Below are positions 17,917 to 25,996 of a DNA stretch of 64,000 bases, piece after piece (positions within the stretch are counted from its first letter, which is position 1; each line of letters starts with the position of its first letter). This DNA is from Campylobacter rectus (GTDB taxonomy: Bacteria > Campylobacterota > Campylobacteria > Campylobacterales > Campylobacteraceae), in the NCBI RefSeq assembly GCF_004803795.1, contig NZ_CP012543.1, positions 2,170,001-2,234,000 on the forward strand. Reading direction: 5' to 3'. Made by a program: the position numbers and the translations under genes. The notes beneath the pieces are model-generated. The model was not told the DNA's origin. It did not search any database and worked only from the letters and a program-made list of their open reading frames with translations.

Positions 17917-18339
17917 TCGACTCCGCCCGCTTGCGGATTTGCTTTGGATCAAATTAGACTTTCGCGAAACGACGATTTTGATAAATTAGACCTTGTTGCA
18001 GCGCCGATTTTAAATTTTACTTGGCGGCGCATTCGGCAAATTCGGCGTTATTTCAAGCTAAATTTTAATTTTAACGCGCGACGTCTCGGGTAAATTTGAC
18101 ACGGGCCAAATTTGAGCTCCAAGTAAAATTCGGCGGCAGAGCGTGACATAATCAATTTTAATTAAATTTCATTTTAGGCGGCTTGCGCGGGCAAATTTGA
18201 GCTAAATTTAAGCGCAAAGCACATCAAATTTAACGGCGATTTACGGCTTATAATGCGGTTTGATTTATTTTGCGCTATCGTTATAAATCATAAACTCGGC
18301 GCAATAATAGTTATTAAAAATAAATTTAAGGAGTAATGA
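17917..18339 (+). other. spacer upstream of the 516-residue unknown gene
   Basis: 423 bases without a gene, rich in AAATTT and TTTAA words. A TATAAT at 18249-18254 may be the -10 of the next gene, about 86 bases from its start. Nothing else recognised. Confidence 0.45.
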
Positions 18340-19890
18340 ATGAATAAGGTTTTTAACCCCAACAACATTTTCGCTTTTCCTCTTAAGGCGTATGATTTGC
18401 AGAACGTTTTCTTTTGCAAGGAGCTGTTAGAAGAGCGATTTTTTTGTATTTCCGAGGACTACGAGAGTAGTTTTTACAGATCCCCAAACGCACTGCGGGA
18501 AGCTTACCAAGTAGTTTTAGAAGAAGATGTTATGAACTATATAAAAAAGCTGGACAAGCATATTTACGAATGCATTTTATTTAACTTTTTATATAAAATA
18601 AAAGATGAGCTTGAGACGCTAAGCTTTGATGAGTTTAATAAAATTTTAACCGATGAGGAGATAAAAAAAGAGTTTAAAAATTTCGGCGTATCCTTTGATA
18701 AAGACGATTTTAACGAAGATGACTTTGTCGATAAAAAAGCCGAATTTATGCAAATCGCCGAGGATTTTTATAAAAATGAAAATTTACGCAAATTTATCGA
18801 ATTTTGCGCCGATACGAGCGATATACTCGCTGTTTGCGAAAAACAAAACATAAGAGCTTACGATTACGCATCCATAATAGCATTGGCGATAATCGGCTTT
18901 GAGGATTTATATTTGAGGCAAAAAAAATATGAAAAAATCGTAAATTTCTACGGTGAAAAAATTCTTAGCGAATTTAACGGCTGGGACGAATTTATCGCCA
19001 GCTTTATGCTTGGAGAGCTATACAAAAACAGTTTTGAGAAAAAAGAGGATGACGAAGACGACTATGAAATAATAAGCAATCTTAGGCTCACTTATAACGC
19101 CCTAACGCTTCCTTACGATATATTTCAAATGAGCGGCATCTGGGAGAACAGCGTAGAGAATGCGAAAGAAAAGCTGGTTCCTATTCTAGAAAAGCGCCTA
19201 GATAAAAATGAAACCCGCGAGCAAAAAGAGCTTTATGAGAAAAAGAGAAAATATTACGAAGGAGAGTGCGCCAAACTCGGCTTAAATACTCAGGATTTTA
19301 CGCAAATTCTAAATATTTTTTATGAGGAATTTTACGCTCCGTTTAGAAATTTAGAGACCGATTATCTGTTTAGCGAAACCGAAAAAGACATCGTAACGCC
19401 GTTTACTACGCTTAAAGGCGACGATACTTTATATAAAGATTCGTCAAGCGGCATATTATTCGAAGTCTTTTACGCTTGCGTTTCGTATTTTAACGAGACC
19501 AAACGCAATAGCCATTATAGCTTATTCGAGGCGGCGAATAAATTTTTAAAACGACACAAACTCGGACTAAAAAGAAACGACCTACCGATAGAGTTGCCGC
19601 TTATCATCTTTAAAAACGCCCTAATTACGACAAAAGCCGTTTATCTTCAAAGCGGGTTTTTAAAAGTGAAAAGGATAGCTTGGGCGAACGTTAAATTTTC
19701 GGCAAAAGTTTTTACGTTTGAGGATATCGAATATCGCTTTAGTAGCGAAGATGTTTTTGTTCTATCACTAAATTTTTCTGATTTTATAGCCAAGAACTTG
19801 AATCTTAGAAAAAAGGTCATAGAAGAGCTTGGGTATGAAGTAAAGGCGCTTGAACTAGCTTTTAACAATCTAAAAAAGCGTTTTAGCTAA
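18340..19890 (+). CDS. hypothetical protein, 516 residues
   Basis: I do not recognise this protein. It is strongly acidic and Lys/Glu/Phe-rich, predicted helical over residues 60-330, without a signal peptide or membrane segment, so it is probably cytoplasmic. An acidic stretch FEKKEDDEDDYEI lies near residue 235. The C-terminal 100 residues turn beta-like (ALITTKAVYLQSGFLKVKRI, then AWANVKFSAKVFTFEDIEYR), a pattern reminiscent of bacterial PH-like domains, followed by a final helix. Base composition is lower in G+C than the neighbours, consistent with transfer. An AAGGAGTAATGA site precedes the ATG. It stands alone, so context gives no role. Confidence 0.75.
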   Translation: MNKVFNPNNIFAFPLKAYDLQNVFFCKELLEERFFCISEDYESSFYRSPNALREAYQVVLEEDVMNYIKKLDKHIYECILFNFLYKIKDELETLSFDEFNKILTDEEIKKEFKNFGVSFDKDDFNEDDFVDKKAEFMQIAEDFYKNENLRKFIEFCADTSDILAVCEKQNIRAYDYASIIALAIIGFEDLYLRQKKYEKIVNFYGEKILSEFNGWDEFIASFMLGELYKNSFEKKEDDEDDYEIISNLRLTYNALTLPYDIFQMSGIWENSVENAKEKLVPILEKRLDKNETREQKELYEKKRKYYEGECAKLGLNTQDFTQILNIFYEEFYAPFRNLETDYLFSETEKDIVTPFTTLKGDDTLYKDSSSGILFEVFYACVSYFNETKRNSHYSLFEAANKFLKRHKLGLKRNDLPIELPLIIFKNALITTKAVYLQSGFLKVKRIAWANVKFSAKVFTFEDIEYRFSSEDVFVLSLNFSDFIAKNLNLRKKVIEELGYEVKALELAFNNLKKRFS

Positions 19891-19996
19891 CGCAAAGATT
19901 AGCCATGCAAAGATTTTACGGACGGGCGATTGCAGTATCTATTTTTAAGCATAAAACAGCTAAGATAATAATGCAAATCAAATTTAAAGGAGAGAT

Positions 19997-20662
19997 ATGA
20001 AAAACCTCAAATTTTTACTAGCCGCATGCGCCGCGATGCTGATAACGGGCTGCGCGACAGAGCGATCTCGCGTGGTCGAAACGCCAAAAGTTCAAACCCT
20101 AAACACAGCCTATCAAGGACAAAAGATCGCCGTCTCGATCGGCCGCTTTAGCAACCAGTCATCATACCAAAACGGCGTATTTTCAGACGGCGAGGACAGA
20201 CTAGGCAACCAAGCCCAAACCATCCTCATCTCAAATTTACAGCAAAGCGGGCGCTTTTCGGTGCTTGACCGCAGCAACATGCGCGCCATCAAAGAAGAAA
20301 GCGCGCTAAACAAAGAGGCGCAAAACATCAAGGGCGCAAGATACGTCATCACGGGCGACGTGACGGAGTTTGGCCGCAAAACTACGGGCGACCATCAACT
20401 TTTCGGGATACTTGGCAAAGGCAAAACCCAAACCGCCTACGCAAAGGTAAATCTTAACGTCGTGGACGTGAAAAACTCCGAGGTGATCTACTCCACTCAG
20501 GGCGCCGGCGAGTATGAGCTCTCAAACCGCGAAGTACTGGGCTTTGGCGGAAGCGCTGGGTATGATTCGACGCTAAACGGCAAGGTGCTAAGCCTAGCCA
20601 TCATCGAGGCCGTAAATAACCTAACGCGCGGGCTTGAAAGCGGCGCTTTTAACGCGAAATAA
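19997..20662 (+). CDS. CsgG-family outer-membrane lipoprotein
   Basis: Lipoprotein of 221 residues: signal peptide with lipobox LITGCAT, cleaved before Cys at about residue 20. The rest is CsgG/curli-assembly-like, with IAVSIGRFSNQSSYQNG near residue 50, an ILISNLQQSGRFSVLDRSNM segment and GARYVITGDVTEFGRKTTG, the usual order in the family. CsgG proteins form a secretion channel in curli systems, but no curlin genes are here; this paralogue type instead travels with DUF4810 and DUF799 lipoproteins. First gene of a three-lipoprotein operon, with AAAGGAG before its ATG. Confidence 0.88.
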   Translation: MKNLKFLLAACAAMLITGCATERSRVVETPKVQTLNTAYQGQKIAVSIGRFSNQSSYQNGVFSDGEDRLGNQAQTILISNLQQSGRFSVLDRSNMRAIKEESALNKEAQNIKGARYVITGDVTEFGRKTTGDHQLFGILGKGKTQTAYAKVNLNVVDVKNSEVIYSTQGAGEYELSNREVLGFGGSAGYDSTLNGKVLSLAIIEAVNNLTRGLESGAFNAK

Positions 20663-20671
20663 GGATAAATT

Positions 20672-21418
20672 TTGCGCTTTAAAACTCTAGCAAATTTCGC
20701 GCTCGCCTCCGCCGCTGCCCTGCTACTCTCGGGCTGCGCGGACGACTCTCCTAGGCAGCTATACTACTGGGACGGCGCCTACACGGGCTCGGTCTACGAG
20801 TATCTAACCGAAGAAGGCGACGCGGGCGCACAGATCGCAGCGCTCGAGGAAAGCCTGCAAAAAGCCTATCAAAGAGCCGCCAAAGTCCCTCCCGGACTGC
20901 ACGCGCATCTGGGCCTGCTCTATCTTTCGCAAGGAAACGGGGCTAAATTTAAAGCCTACGTCGAAAAAGAAGCCGAGCTCTATCCCGAGTCGCGCGACTA
21001 CGCGATGTTTTTGCTAAATCAAAACGGCAAAACGGCGGGCGCGGTAGGCAAATCTGCGGCAAATTTGAGCGATAAAGACGCAAATTTAGGCACATGGTCG
21101 CAGGAAAAAGTCGGCGCAGGCGCGGCAAATTTAAACAACCAAGCCAAAGGCATCGACGACGGGCGAAACGGCGGCAAATTTGACACTAAAAGCTCAAATT
21201 TAGACGACAGCTCAAAAAGCGACCTAAAATCTGAAGCCGACGGGTCAAATTTAAGCTCGAATGCCAAAGGCCAAAATTCAAGCGAGCAAAATTTAAAAGA
21301 AAAACAAACAAAGCCCGCCGAATTTAGCTCAAACACGAGCGCAATAAGCTCCGAACAAAGAAGTAAAAACGCCGCCAAAACGAGCAAGACCGCAAAAGGA
21401 AGCCAAAATGAAAAATAA
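20672..21418 (+). CDS. DUF4810 lipoprotein with a long low-complexity tail
   Basis: Lipoprotein of 248 residues with lipobox LLSGCAD near residue 22. Residues 25-115 match the DUF4810 domain (RQLYYWDGAYTGSVYEYL; LGLLYLSQGNGAKFKAYVEK; SRDYAMFLL), an alpha-helical periplasmic domain that in this operon type precedes the DUF799 lipoprotein. DUF4810 proteins normally stop near residue 120; here about 125 more residues of Ser/Asn/Lys-rich sequence follow, with repeated A/S-N-L triplets coded by AAATTT. TTG start at 20672, ten bases after the CsgG-like gene; the 3' end overlaps the next gene by 11 bases. Confidence 0.85.
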   Translation: MRFKTLANFALASAAALLLSGCADDSPRQLYYWDGAYTGSVYEYLTEEGDAGAQIAALEESLQKAYQRAAKVPPGLHAHLGLLYLSQGNGAKFKAYVEKEAELYPESRDYAMFLLNQNGKTAGAVGKSAANLSDKDANLGTWSQEKVGAGAANLNNQAKGIDDGRNGGKFDTKSSNLDDSSKSDLKSEADGSNLSSNAKGQNSSEQNLKEKQTKPAEFSSNTSAISSEQRSKNAAKTSKTAKGSQNEK

Positions 21419-22088
21419 AATAAAATCGGCGCTTCTTGGCGCGTTTGCGGTGCTGTTTTTGGGCGCGTGCGCAGGCTCGCAGCCGCAGATATACGACTAC
21501 TCGGCGTTTTTGCAGACCAAGCCTCGCTCGATCGTCGTTATGATGCCCACCAGCGACGCAGCCGAGATAAAGGCCTCCGCGGCAGTGCTGGCAAACGCAC
21601 TCTATCCGCTTAGCGAGGCTGGATATTACGTATTTTCGCCCGCACTCGTAAATGAGACCTTTAAAAACAACGGTATCTACGATGCAGCAGAGATCGCGCA
21701 GGTTTCCGCGTATAAGCTAAAGCGGATATTCGGCGCCGACGCAGCGCTCTACCTCAACGTCGCGGACTACGGCACCTCGTATATGCTGCTTAGCAGCGTC
21801 ACGCGCGTGAGCGTAGCAGCGACTCTGGTCGATCTAAACACGAGCGCCGTGCTCTGGCAAAAAAGCGCGGCGGCGGCAAACGACTCCGGCGGCGGCAGGG
21901 GCAACCTCATCGGCATGCTAGTCTCCGCGCTCGTTAAACAAATCGCCGACTCGGTCTCGGACGCGAGCTTTGACCTCTCGGCGCACGCGGACGCGATTTT
22001 GTTTAGCACAGATTGCAAAGACTGCTTGCTCTACGGCCCGTATTCGCCGCGATACGGCCAGGATAGACAGCTTGGCGGCGGTAAATAA
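21408..22088 (+). CDS. DUF799 (GNA1162-type) lipoprotein
   Basis: Outer-membrane lipoprotein of 226 residues; signal peptide with lipobox FLGACAG. The domain (YDYSAFLQTKPRSIVVMMPT, then LYPLSEAGYYVFSPALVNET) is that of Neisseria GNA1162, whose structure resembles TolB-N-type domains and which belongs to a CsgG-DUF4810-DUF799 envelope system of unknown role. Its start overlaps the DUF4810 gene. The end (STDCKDCLLYGPYSPRYG) holds a Cys pair. Confidence 0.87.
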   Translation: MKNKIKSALLGAFAVLFLGACAGSQPQIYDYSAFLQTKPRSIVVMMPTSDAAEIKASAAVLANALYPLSEAGYYVFSPALVNETFKNNGIYDAAEIAQVSAYKLKRIFGADAALYLNVADYGTSYMLLSSVTRVSVAATLVDLNTSAVLWQKSAAAANDSGGGRGNLIGMLVSALVKQIADSVSDASFDLSAHADAILFSTDCKDCLLYGPYSPRYGQDRQLGGGK

Positions 22089-22107
22089 ATTTTAAAAAAG
22101 GACGAAA

Positions 22108-22566
22108 ATGAAACTAGCCGAGGCGCTGATACTGCGCGCCGACATACAAAAACGCATCGAGCAGCTAAGATCAAGGCTCACGGACAACGCGAAGGTGCAA
22201 GAAGGCGAGAAGCCCGGCGAGGAGCCAAAGACGCTACTAGCCGAGCTGGACGCGCTAAGCAGAGAGCTTGAACAGCTAATCGTTCGGATAAATTTAACCA
22301 ACTGCACCGCAAAAGCGGACGGCAAGAGCCTCATCGAGCTCATCGCCAAGCGCGACATACTCATGCTAAAAGCGAACATGCTACGGGCATTTGCGCAAGC
22401 TGCCGCGCAAAAAGTTAATTTATATTCGCATAGCGAGATTAAAATTTTAAGCACGGTCGATGTCGCGGCGCTGCAAAAGCAAATAGACGAGATAGCTAGG
22501 CAAATCAGGCAGCTAGACACGACGCTGCAAGGCGCAAACTGGCAAATCGATCTGATCGAAAGCTAA
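22108..22566 (+). CDS. DIP1984 family protein
   Basis: Cytoplasmic coiled-coil protein of 152 residues, mostly charged helix, matching the DIP1984 family (old name septicolysin; function not known). Typical parts are LAEALILRADIQKRIEQLRS at the N-terminus, EGEKPGEEP near residue 33, LIVRINLTNC near residue 58 and the end LQGANWQIDL. It lies 19 bases after the DUF799 gene with AAAAAAGGA before the ATG and is probably in the same transcript, though the functional link is unclear. Confidence 0.85.
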   Translation: MKLAEALILRADIQKRIEQLRSRLTDNAKVQEGEKPGEEPKTLLAELDALSRELEQLIVRINLTNCTAKADGKSLIELIAKRDILMLKANMLRAFAQAAAQKVNLYSHSEIKILSTVDVAALQKQIDEIARQIRQLDTTLQGANWQIDLIES

Positions 22567-23236
22567 AAATTTAGCGACGAAATTTAGAAAAATTTCGGGT
22601 AAGTATCGCAAGAGGCGAGTACAACTCTGTGAGAACATATCTATCAGAGCGCTCGCGGAAACGGGCGCGCCCTTTTTTACGATTTATTTTCAGTAAATTT
22701 ACAAGGGCAATGTAACTATGCAATGTAACTACCGCGTACTGATCTGGCGATACCGAGGGCGGGAACGGGGAAATTTGACTACAAATAGCGCCCGGCGTGC
22801 GACGTTAAGATAAATTTAAACGGCGCAGTCCGGGCTTTTCGGCGGGATTATGAGAGCCGCTCACGAGCCGGGCGGCGCGATCGTATAGACCAAATCTCGC
22901 AATATCTAAAATCACAATCGGATAAGTTTGCGCGTCGCAGTGCACACGGATAGAAAATATCAAGCTCCTACGCGGTGGTCTTGACACCCATCGTTTCGAA
23001 GCACGACATCTCGCGTAATTTTTAAAAACGCGAGGCGGATGAAATCCAAAATTTTAAGTAAAACATATAAAAATTTAGGCTCAAGATAAGTTAAGCGGAT
23101 TTTTAGCTGCGACTTGCGTTGCTACTTACAAGACCTCTTATCAATTTTAGCACAATATGATAGAGCTCTTTTATACAAACATCACTTCGTGAGCGTTTCG
23201 CTTGTTTTGCATCTTTGCTGTTATTGCATCTAAACT

Positions 23237-23291
23237 CTACTTCACTACACTCGTAGCTGCGTCTTGAAAAGCTACGAACGCAGTGAAGTAG
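23237..23291 (-). repeat. 22-base inverted repeat with wobble pairing
   Basis: Arms 23237-23258 (CTACTTCACT..TCGTAGCT) and 23270-23291 (AGCTACGAACGC..GAAGTAG) around an 11-base loop. The three mismatches are A:C on the plus strand but G:U on the minus strand, so an RNA read from the minus strand could pair along all 22 positions. That asymmetry hints the minus strand is the structured RNA strand. Confidence 0.6.
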
Positions 23292-23383
23292 AACAGAACA
23301 CATTCTCTTTAAGATGAAGTAAGAAATTCTCTTTGCTTAGCTTTTCTGCGGTCACTACCGCAAGGATATACGCGCGCTAAAGA

Positions 23384-23664
23384 AGCTCGGGGGGGGGCTT
23401 AGTATGCGCGCTGTAACCGAACGATACGGGCGTATTTTGATTAAATTTTGGCGCGGCAATCTCTATCCGCAGGGGCGTCTGCGTGAGAGACTGCAACGAG
23501 CGCGAGCGCAGCACGGATATCGTTTCGCGGACGATGAGAAAAACCGCGACGAGGAGCTGGGGCATTGGTTTTACGGCGAGGATCGCGAGCTTGACACCCA
23601 GATATAGCGGTTTGAGACAGCTCGGAGGGCTTGGTATGCGCGCTGTAGCCGGACGATGCGGGCG
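23384..23664. repeat. diverged direct repeat, copies 23384-23432 and 23619-23664
   Basis: Both copies run AGCTCGG..GGGCTT(A/G)GTATGCGCGC and on to ACGAT(A/G)CGGGCG, with only a few A/G substitutions outside the G tract. The first copy has an uninterrupted G9 where the second has GGAGGG. Confidence 0.75.
23389..23397 (+). repeat. G9 homopolymer tract
   Basis: Nine consecutive G residues. In Campylobacter, G tracts of eight or more change length at high frequency and switch genes on and off. Here no intact gene includes the tract, so it may be a leftover of a contingency gene or lie in an untranslated region. Confidence 0.85.
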
Positions 23665-24693
23665 AGGACGAGTTTTCGCATGGGCTCGGTCTGCGACGGC
23701 CTGCGTTTTGGCTCGCAGCGGGCTTGATTTTTGCGGCTAATTGCGATCAAATACGATGAAATCTGCCGAAACGAGGATTTTAGCATGCCGCCAAACGGCG
23801 ACGAGGATGATTTTTCGCGCATCCAAACGCGAAATTTCAGCAGCGAGCAAGGGGTATCTAACGACGACCCAGAAAACTGCGTCCCGACTCGTAACGCCCG
23901 TCTGCCTCGACGACGAGGACCCAGCAAAGAGTTTTTGATTCGGACAAATCGCGCGCAGAGTGAAAATTAACGTAAATTCGGCATAAATTCGGTTGTTGCC
24001 GAGCACGGCGAAATGTCATAGGCTTTTGACGCTGTAACCGAAGTGCTCGTGGATATAAATTTGAGATTTCGGTGAAATCTCGCTCGTCAGATCAAAACGG
24101 CGGCAAAATTTATAAATTTGAGCCTAAATTTAACCGCGCCGCGAAAACCGTAAATAAAAATAGGCCGATTTTGATAAAACGGCCACCGATCTCTTTGCCC
24201 TCACTAAAAAGCGAATTTTACGCGCAACCCGTATCTTAAACGTAAAATTTATAAATTTTACCGCCGCGACGAATTTAGCTCTCGGTCTGCAAATTTAACA
24301 CGGCTTATCGACTTTTTCGCTCCAGGGTCGCTTTCGATGAGTTTAAATTTACTGTCAAATTTAGCTTCGGCACCGATGCAAACCGAAACAAACCCAAAAA
24401 TTTCTAAATAAATTTAAAAGAAAGATTGCCGATAAAGCAAAAGACGAATTTTACAAATTTACCGTATTTTGCTCCGTCGGCGAATCCAAAAAGCGCTAAA
24501 TTAAAGTCACGAGCAAGCGCGGCTCACAAAAAATTCGAGCTCGTCGATCGCAAAAGGTAGGCAAGCCAAAAATTATCCGTTTTCGCTGGCGGCGATCGCT
24601 TTAAAACCGAGCAACGCACAAAAACGGATAAAAATAAACCGTCGCAAAAATAAGATAGGTGAATTAATCAAGCATAAAGATGAGAAAAACCGT

Positions 24694-25104
24694 CTAGTGA
24701 CGGCAGTTTTTGCAGTTTTTTACGGTCACTAGCACGTTCATCTTTTCGATGAGATTGCCTAGCTTTCTCTCCAGATTTTCCTTGTACTCGCTTAGCGCCT
24801 CGCAAAAATCATAGTCCTCCACGCGCCCGCAACTCTCGCATACGACGTGGATATGCGGGCGGCTAAATATGTCGTAGCGCACTTTTTGGTTGGGCATATT
24901 GACCTCGACGACAAGCCCTTCGTCCTTTAGCATATTTAGATTTTTATAGACCGTTGCGAGCGATACCGACGGATTTTCGGCGCAGATCTCGTCGTAGAGC
25001 TCGTCGATCGTCGGGTGCGTGTGGCTGTCGAGGATCTTTAGCACGCTGAGGCGTTGCGGGGTGGCTTTGAGGCCGCGATTTTTGAGAAGTTCCATATAGT
25101 TCAT
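24694..25104 (-). CDS. perR: peroxide-stress Fur-family regulator PerR
   Basis: Metal-dependent repressor of 136 residues. The winged helix GLKATPQRLSVLKIL and SVSLATVYKNLNML near residue 48 is followed by the dimer domain, with HIHVVCESCGRVEDYDF and a C-terminal CKNC making the two-CxxC structural zinc site. Overall similarity is to Campylobacter PerR rather than Fur; PerR represses katA and ahpC and is inactivated by peroxide oxidation of a metal ligand. It lies beside dxs and the fliF-fliG-fliH cluster as in C. jejuni. A Fur/PerR-like operator upstream suggests autoregulation. Confidence 0.9.
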   Translation of the reverse strand: MNYMELLKNRGLKATPQRLSVLKILDSHTHPTIDELYDEICAENPSVSLATVYKNLNMLKDEGLVVEVNMPNQKVRYDIFSRPHIHVVCESCGRVEDYDFCEALSEYKENLERKLGNLIEKMNVLVTVKNCKNCRH

Positions 25105-25772
25105 CGTTTTTCCTGATATTTTTCGCTAAATATACAAAAATTTTATTTAAAACTTCTTTATAGTTGATAATATAAATTATTATTTACTAAAATTTGTGTC
25201 ATTTGTAGTCAAATTTATGCTTTTTGCGAGTTTAAGCGCTATACCTAAGGTAAAATTTAGACGTTTGGGCTCAAATTTACCCTGCCGAATTTAGTGTTTT
25301 GGGGCTTAAATTTGCAAGGCGATTTAAATTTGACGGTTTGCTCGCCGAATTTAAATAAAAAGCCGACTTTTAATGCGGCGTAAATTTTGCTATCGATCGT
25401 TGCAGTCGACCGCCGCTTATCATCGCTGCCGTAAAATTTATTTTCGTCGGTTGCGGCGATACCGCAGCGTTTTAGATACGGCTACGTTTTTGAAGCAAAG
25501 GTGTAAAAATAATTCGCATTTTTGAGTTTTCGCTAATTGCGATTTTAAATTTAAACAAGCTTCTATGCCTTGCCGCACGACTAAATTTACGAGCGAAGAT
25601 TTACTTAAATTTTACCTTTTCGATAAAATCCGCATCCAATCAAGCATTGGCGCCAAATTTAAGCATTTTATAAACGGCAAAAACGAAAGTCTGTAATGTT
25701 TTTTAGCGATTTTAATCCTAGCCCGCAACGAGCAAAACAAACCTTAGCCCAAAAGCCTATCGCGGCCCAAAT
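25105..25772. other. spacer upstream of perR
   Basis: 668 bases between perR and a small membrane-protein gene, with a Fur-like palindrome near perR and dense AAATTT words (about a dozen). No coding sequence recognised. Confidence 0.5.
25166..25184 (-). promoter_or_regulatory. candidate PerR/Fur box upstream of perR
   Basis: The 19-mer GATAATATAAATTATTATT matches the classical Fur box at 14 of 19 positions and is nearly palindromic. It is centred about 70 bases upstream of the perR start, a position suited to autorepression. The surrounding DNA is AT-rich, so a chance match is possible. Confidence 0.45.
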
Positions 25773-25976
25773 TTAACCTAAAATTCGCTCGCAAGCCAGC
25801 CCGTAAAAAAGATAAACGAAGATAAAAATAAATAAAACCGGCTTAACTCGCACAAATTTGCCTGTGCCGTTTAAGGCGCGGTAAATCAAAGTAAGAGCGG
25901 CGAGACCGAGTATAAAAAGGTTTGTTTCGCTCAAATTTTTCGCCTTTTCCGCCCGAATATGCTCGCTTAAACGCAC
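25773..25976 (-). CDS. small membrane protein, 67 residues
   Basis: Short protein with a basic, charged N-terminus (HIRAEKAKNLSETN) and two hydrophobic segments, LFILGLAALTLIYRAL and VLFIFIFVYLFYGLAC, separated by a glycine-rich basic turn. This helical-hairpin topology and the gap of only 20 bases to dxs support a real gene. It starts with GTG. A small membrane protein at this place also occurs in C. jejuni near perR, as I recall. Function unknown. Confidence 0.6.
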   Translation of the reverse strand: MRLSEHIRAEKAKNLSETNLFILGLAALTLIYRALNGTGKFVRVKPVLFIFIFVYLFYGLACERILG

Positions 25977-25996
25977 AAAAACGCTTCAGCTCAAAT

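Larger units (their letters stand above)
22567..24693. other. 2.1-kb region without intact genes
   Basis: Long GC-richer stretch between DIP1984 and perR. Every open frame is short or of unlikely composition. It contains a possible hairpin GGGCGCGCCC followed by T6 at about 22665-22680, a 22-base inverted repeat, a G9 tract and a 46-49-base direct repeat, listed separately. Words such as TTGACACCCA recur (about 22981 and 23590). It reads like eroded coding DNA, but I could not rebuild a gene. The 24.0-24.7 kb end is AAATTT-rich. Confidence 0.6.

Noticed and set aside
22661-22680. GGGCGCGCCC followed by T6 as a terminator
   Set aside because: A self-palindrome with no loop; a stem with the upstream GCGCTCG is weak. 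Mentioned in the region note only.
22708-22730. Short direct repeat CAATGTAACT at 22708 and 22721
   Set aside because: Ten-base units twice; too short and isolated to call an attachment site or iteron.
23404-23607. 67-codon plus-strand frame starting just after the G9 tract
   Set aside because: Tempting as a phase-variable gene, but no upstream coding partner enters the tract in frame and no family resemblance is visible.
23571-23927. Open frame of 118 codons on the minus strand with arginine- and serine-rich sequence
   Set aside because: Composition is atypical, no motif or ribosome binding site; it covers the diverged direct repeat and looks like a chance frame.
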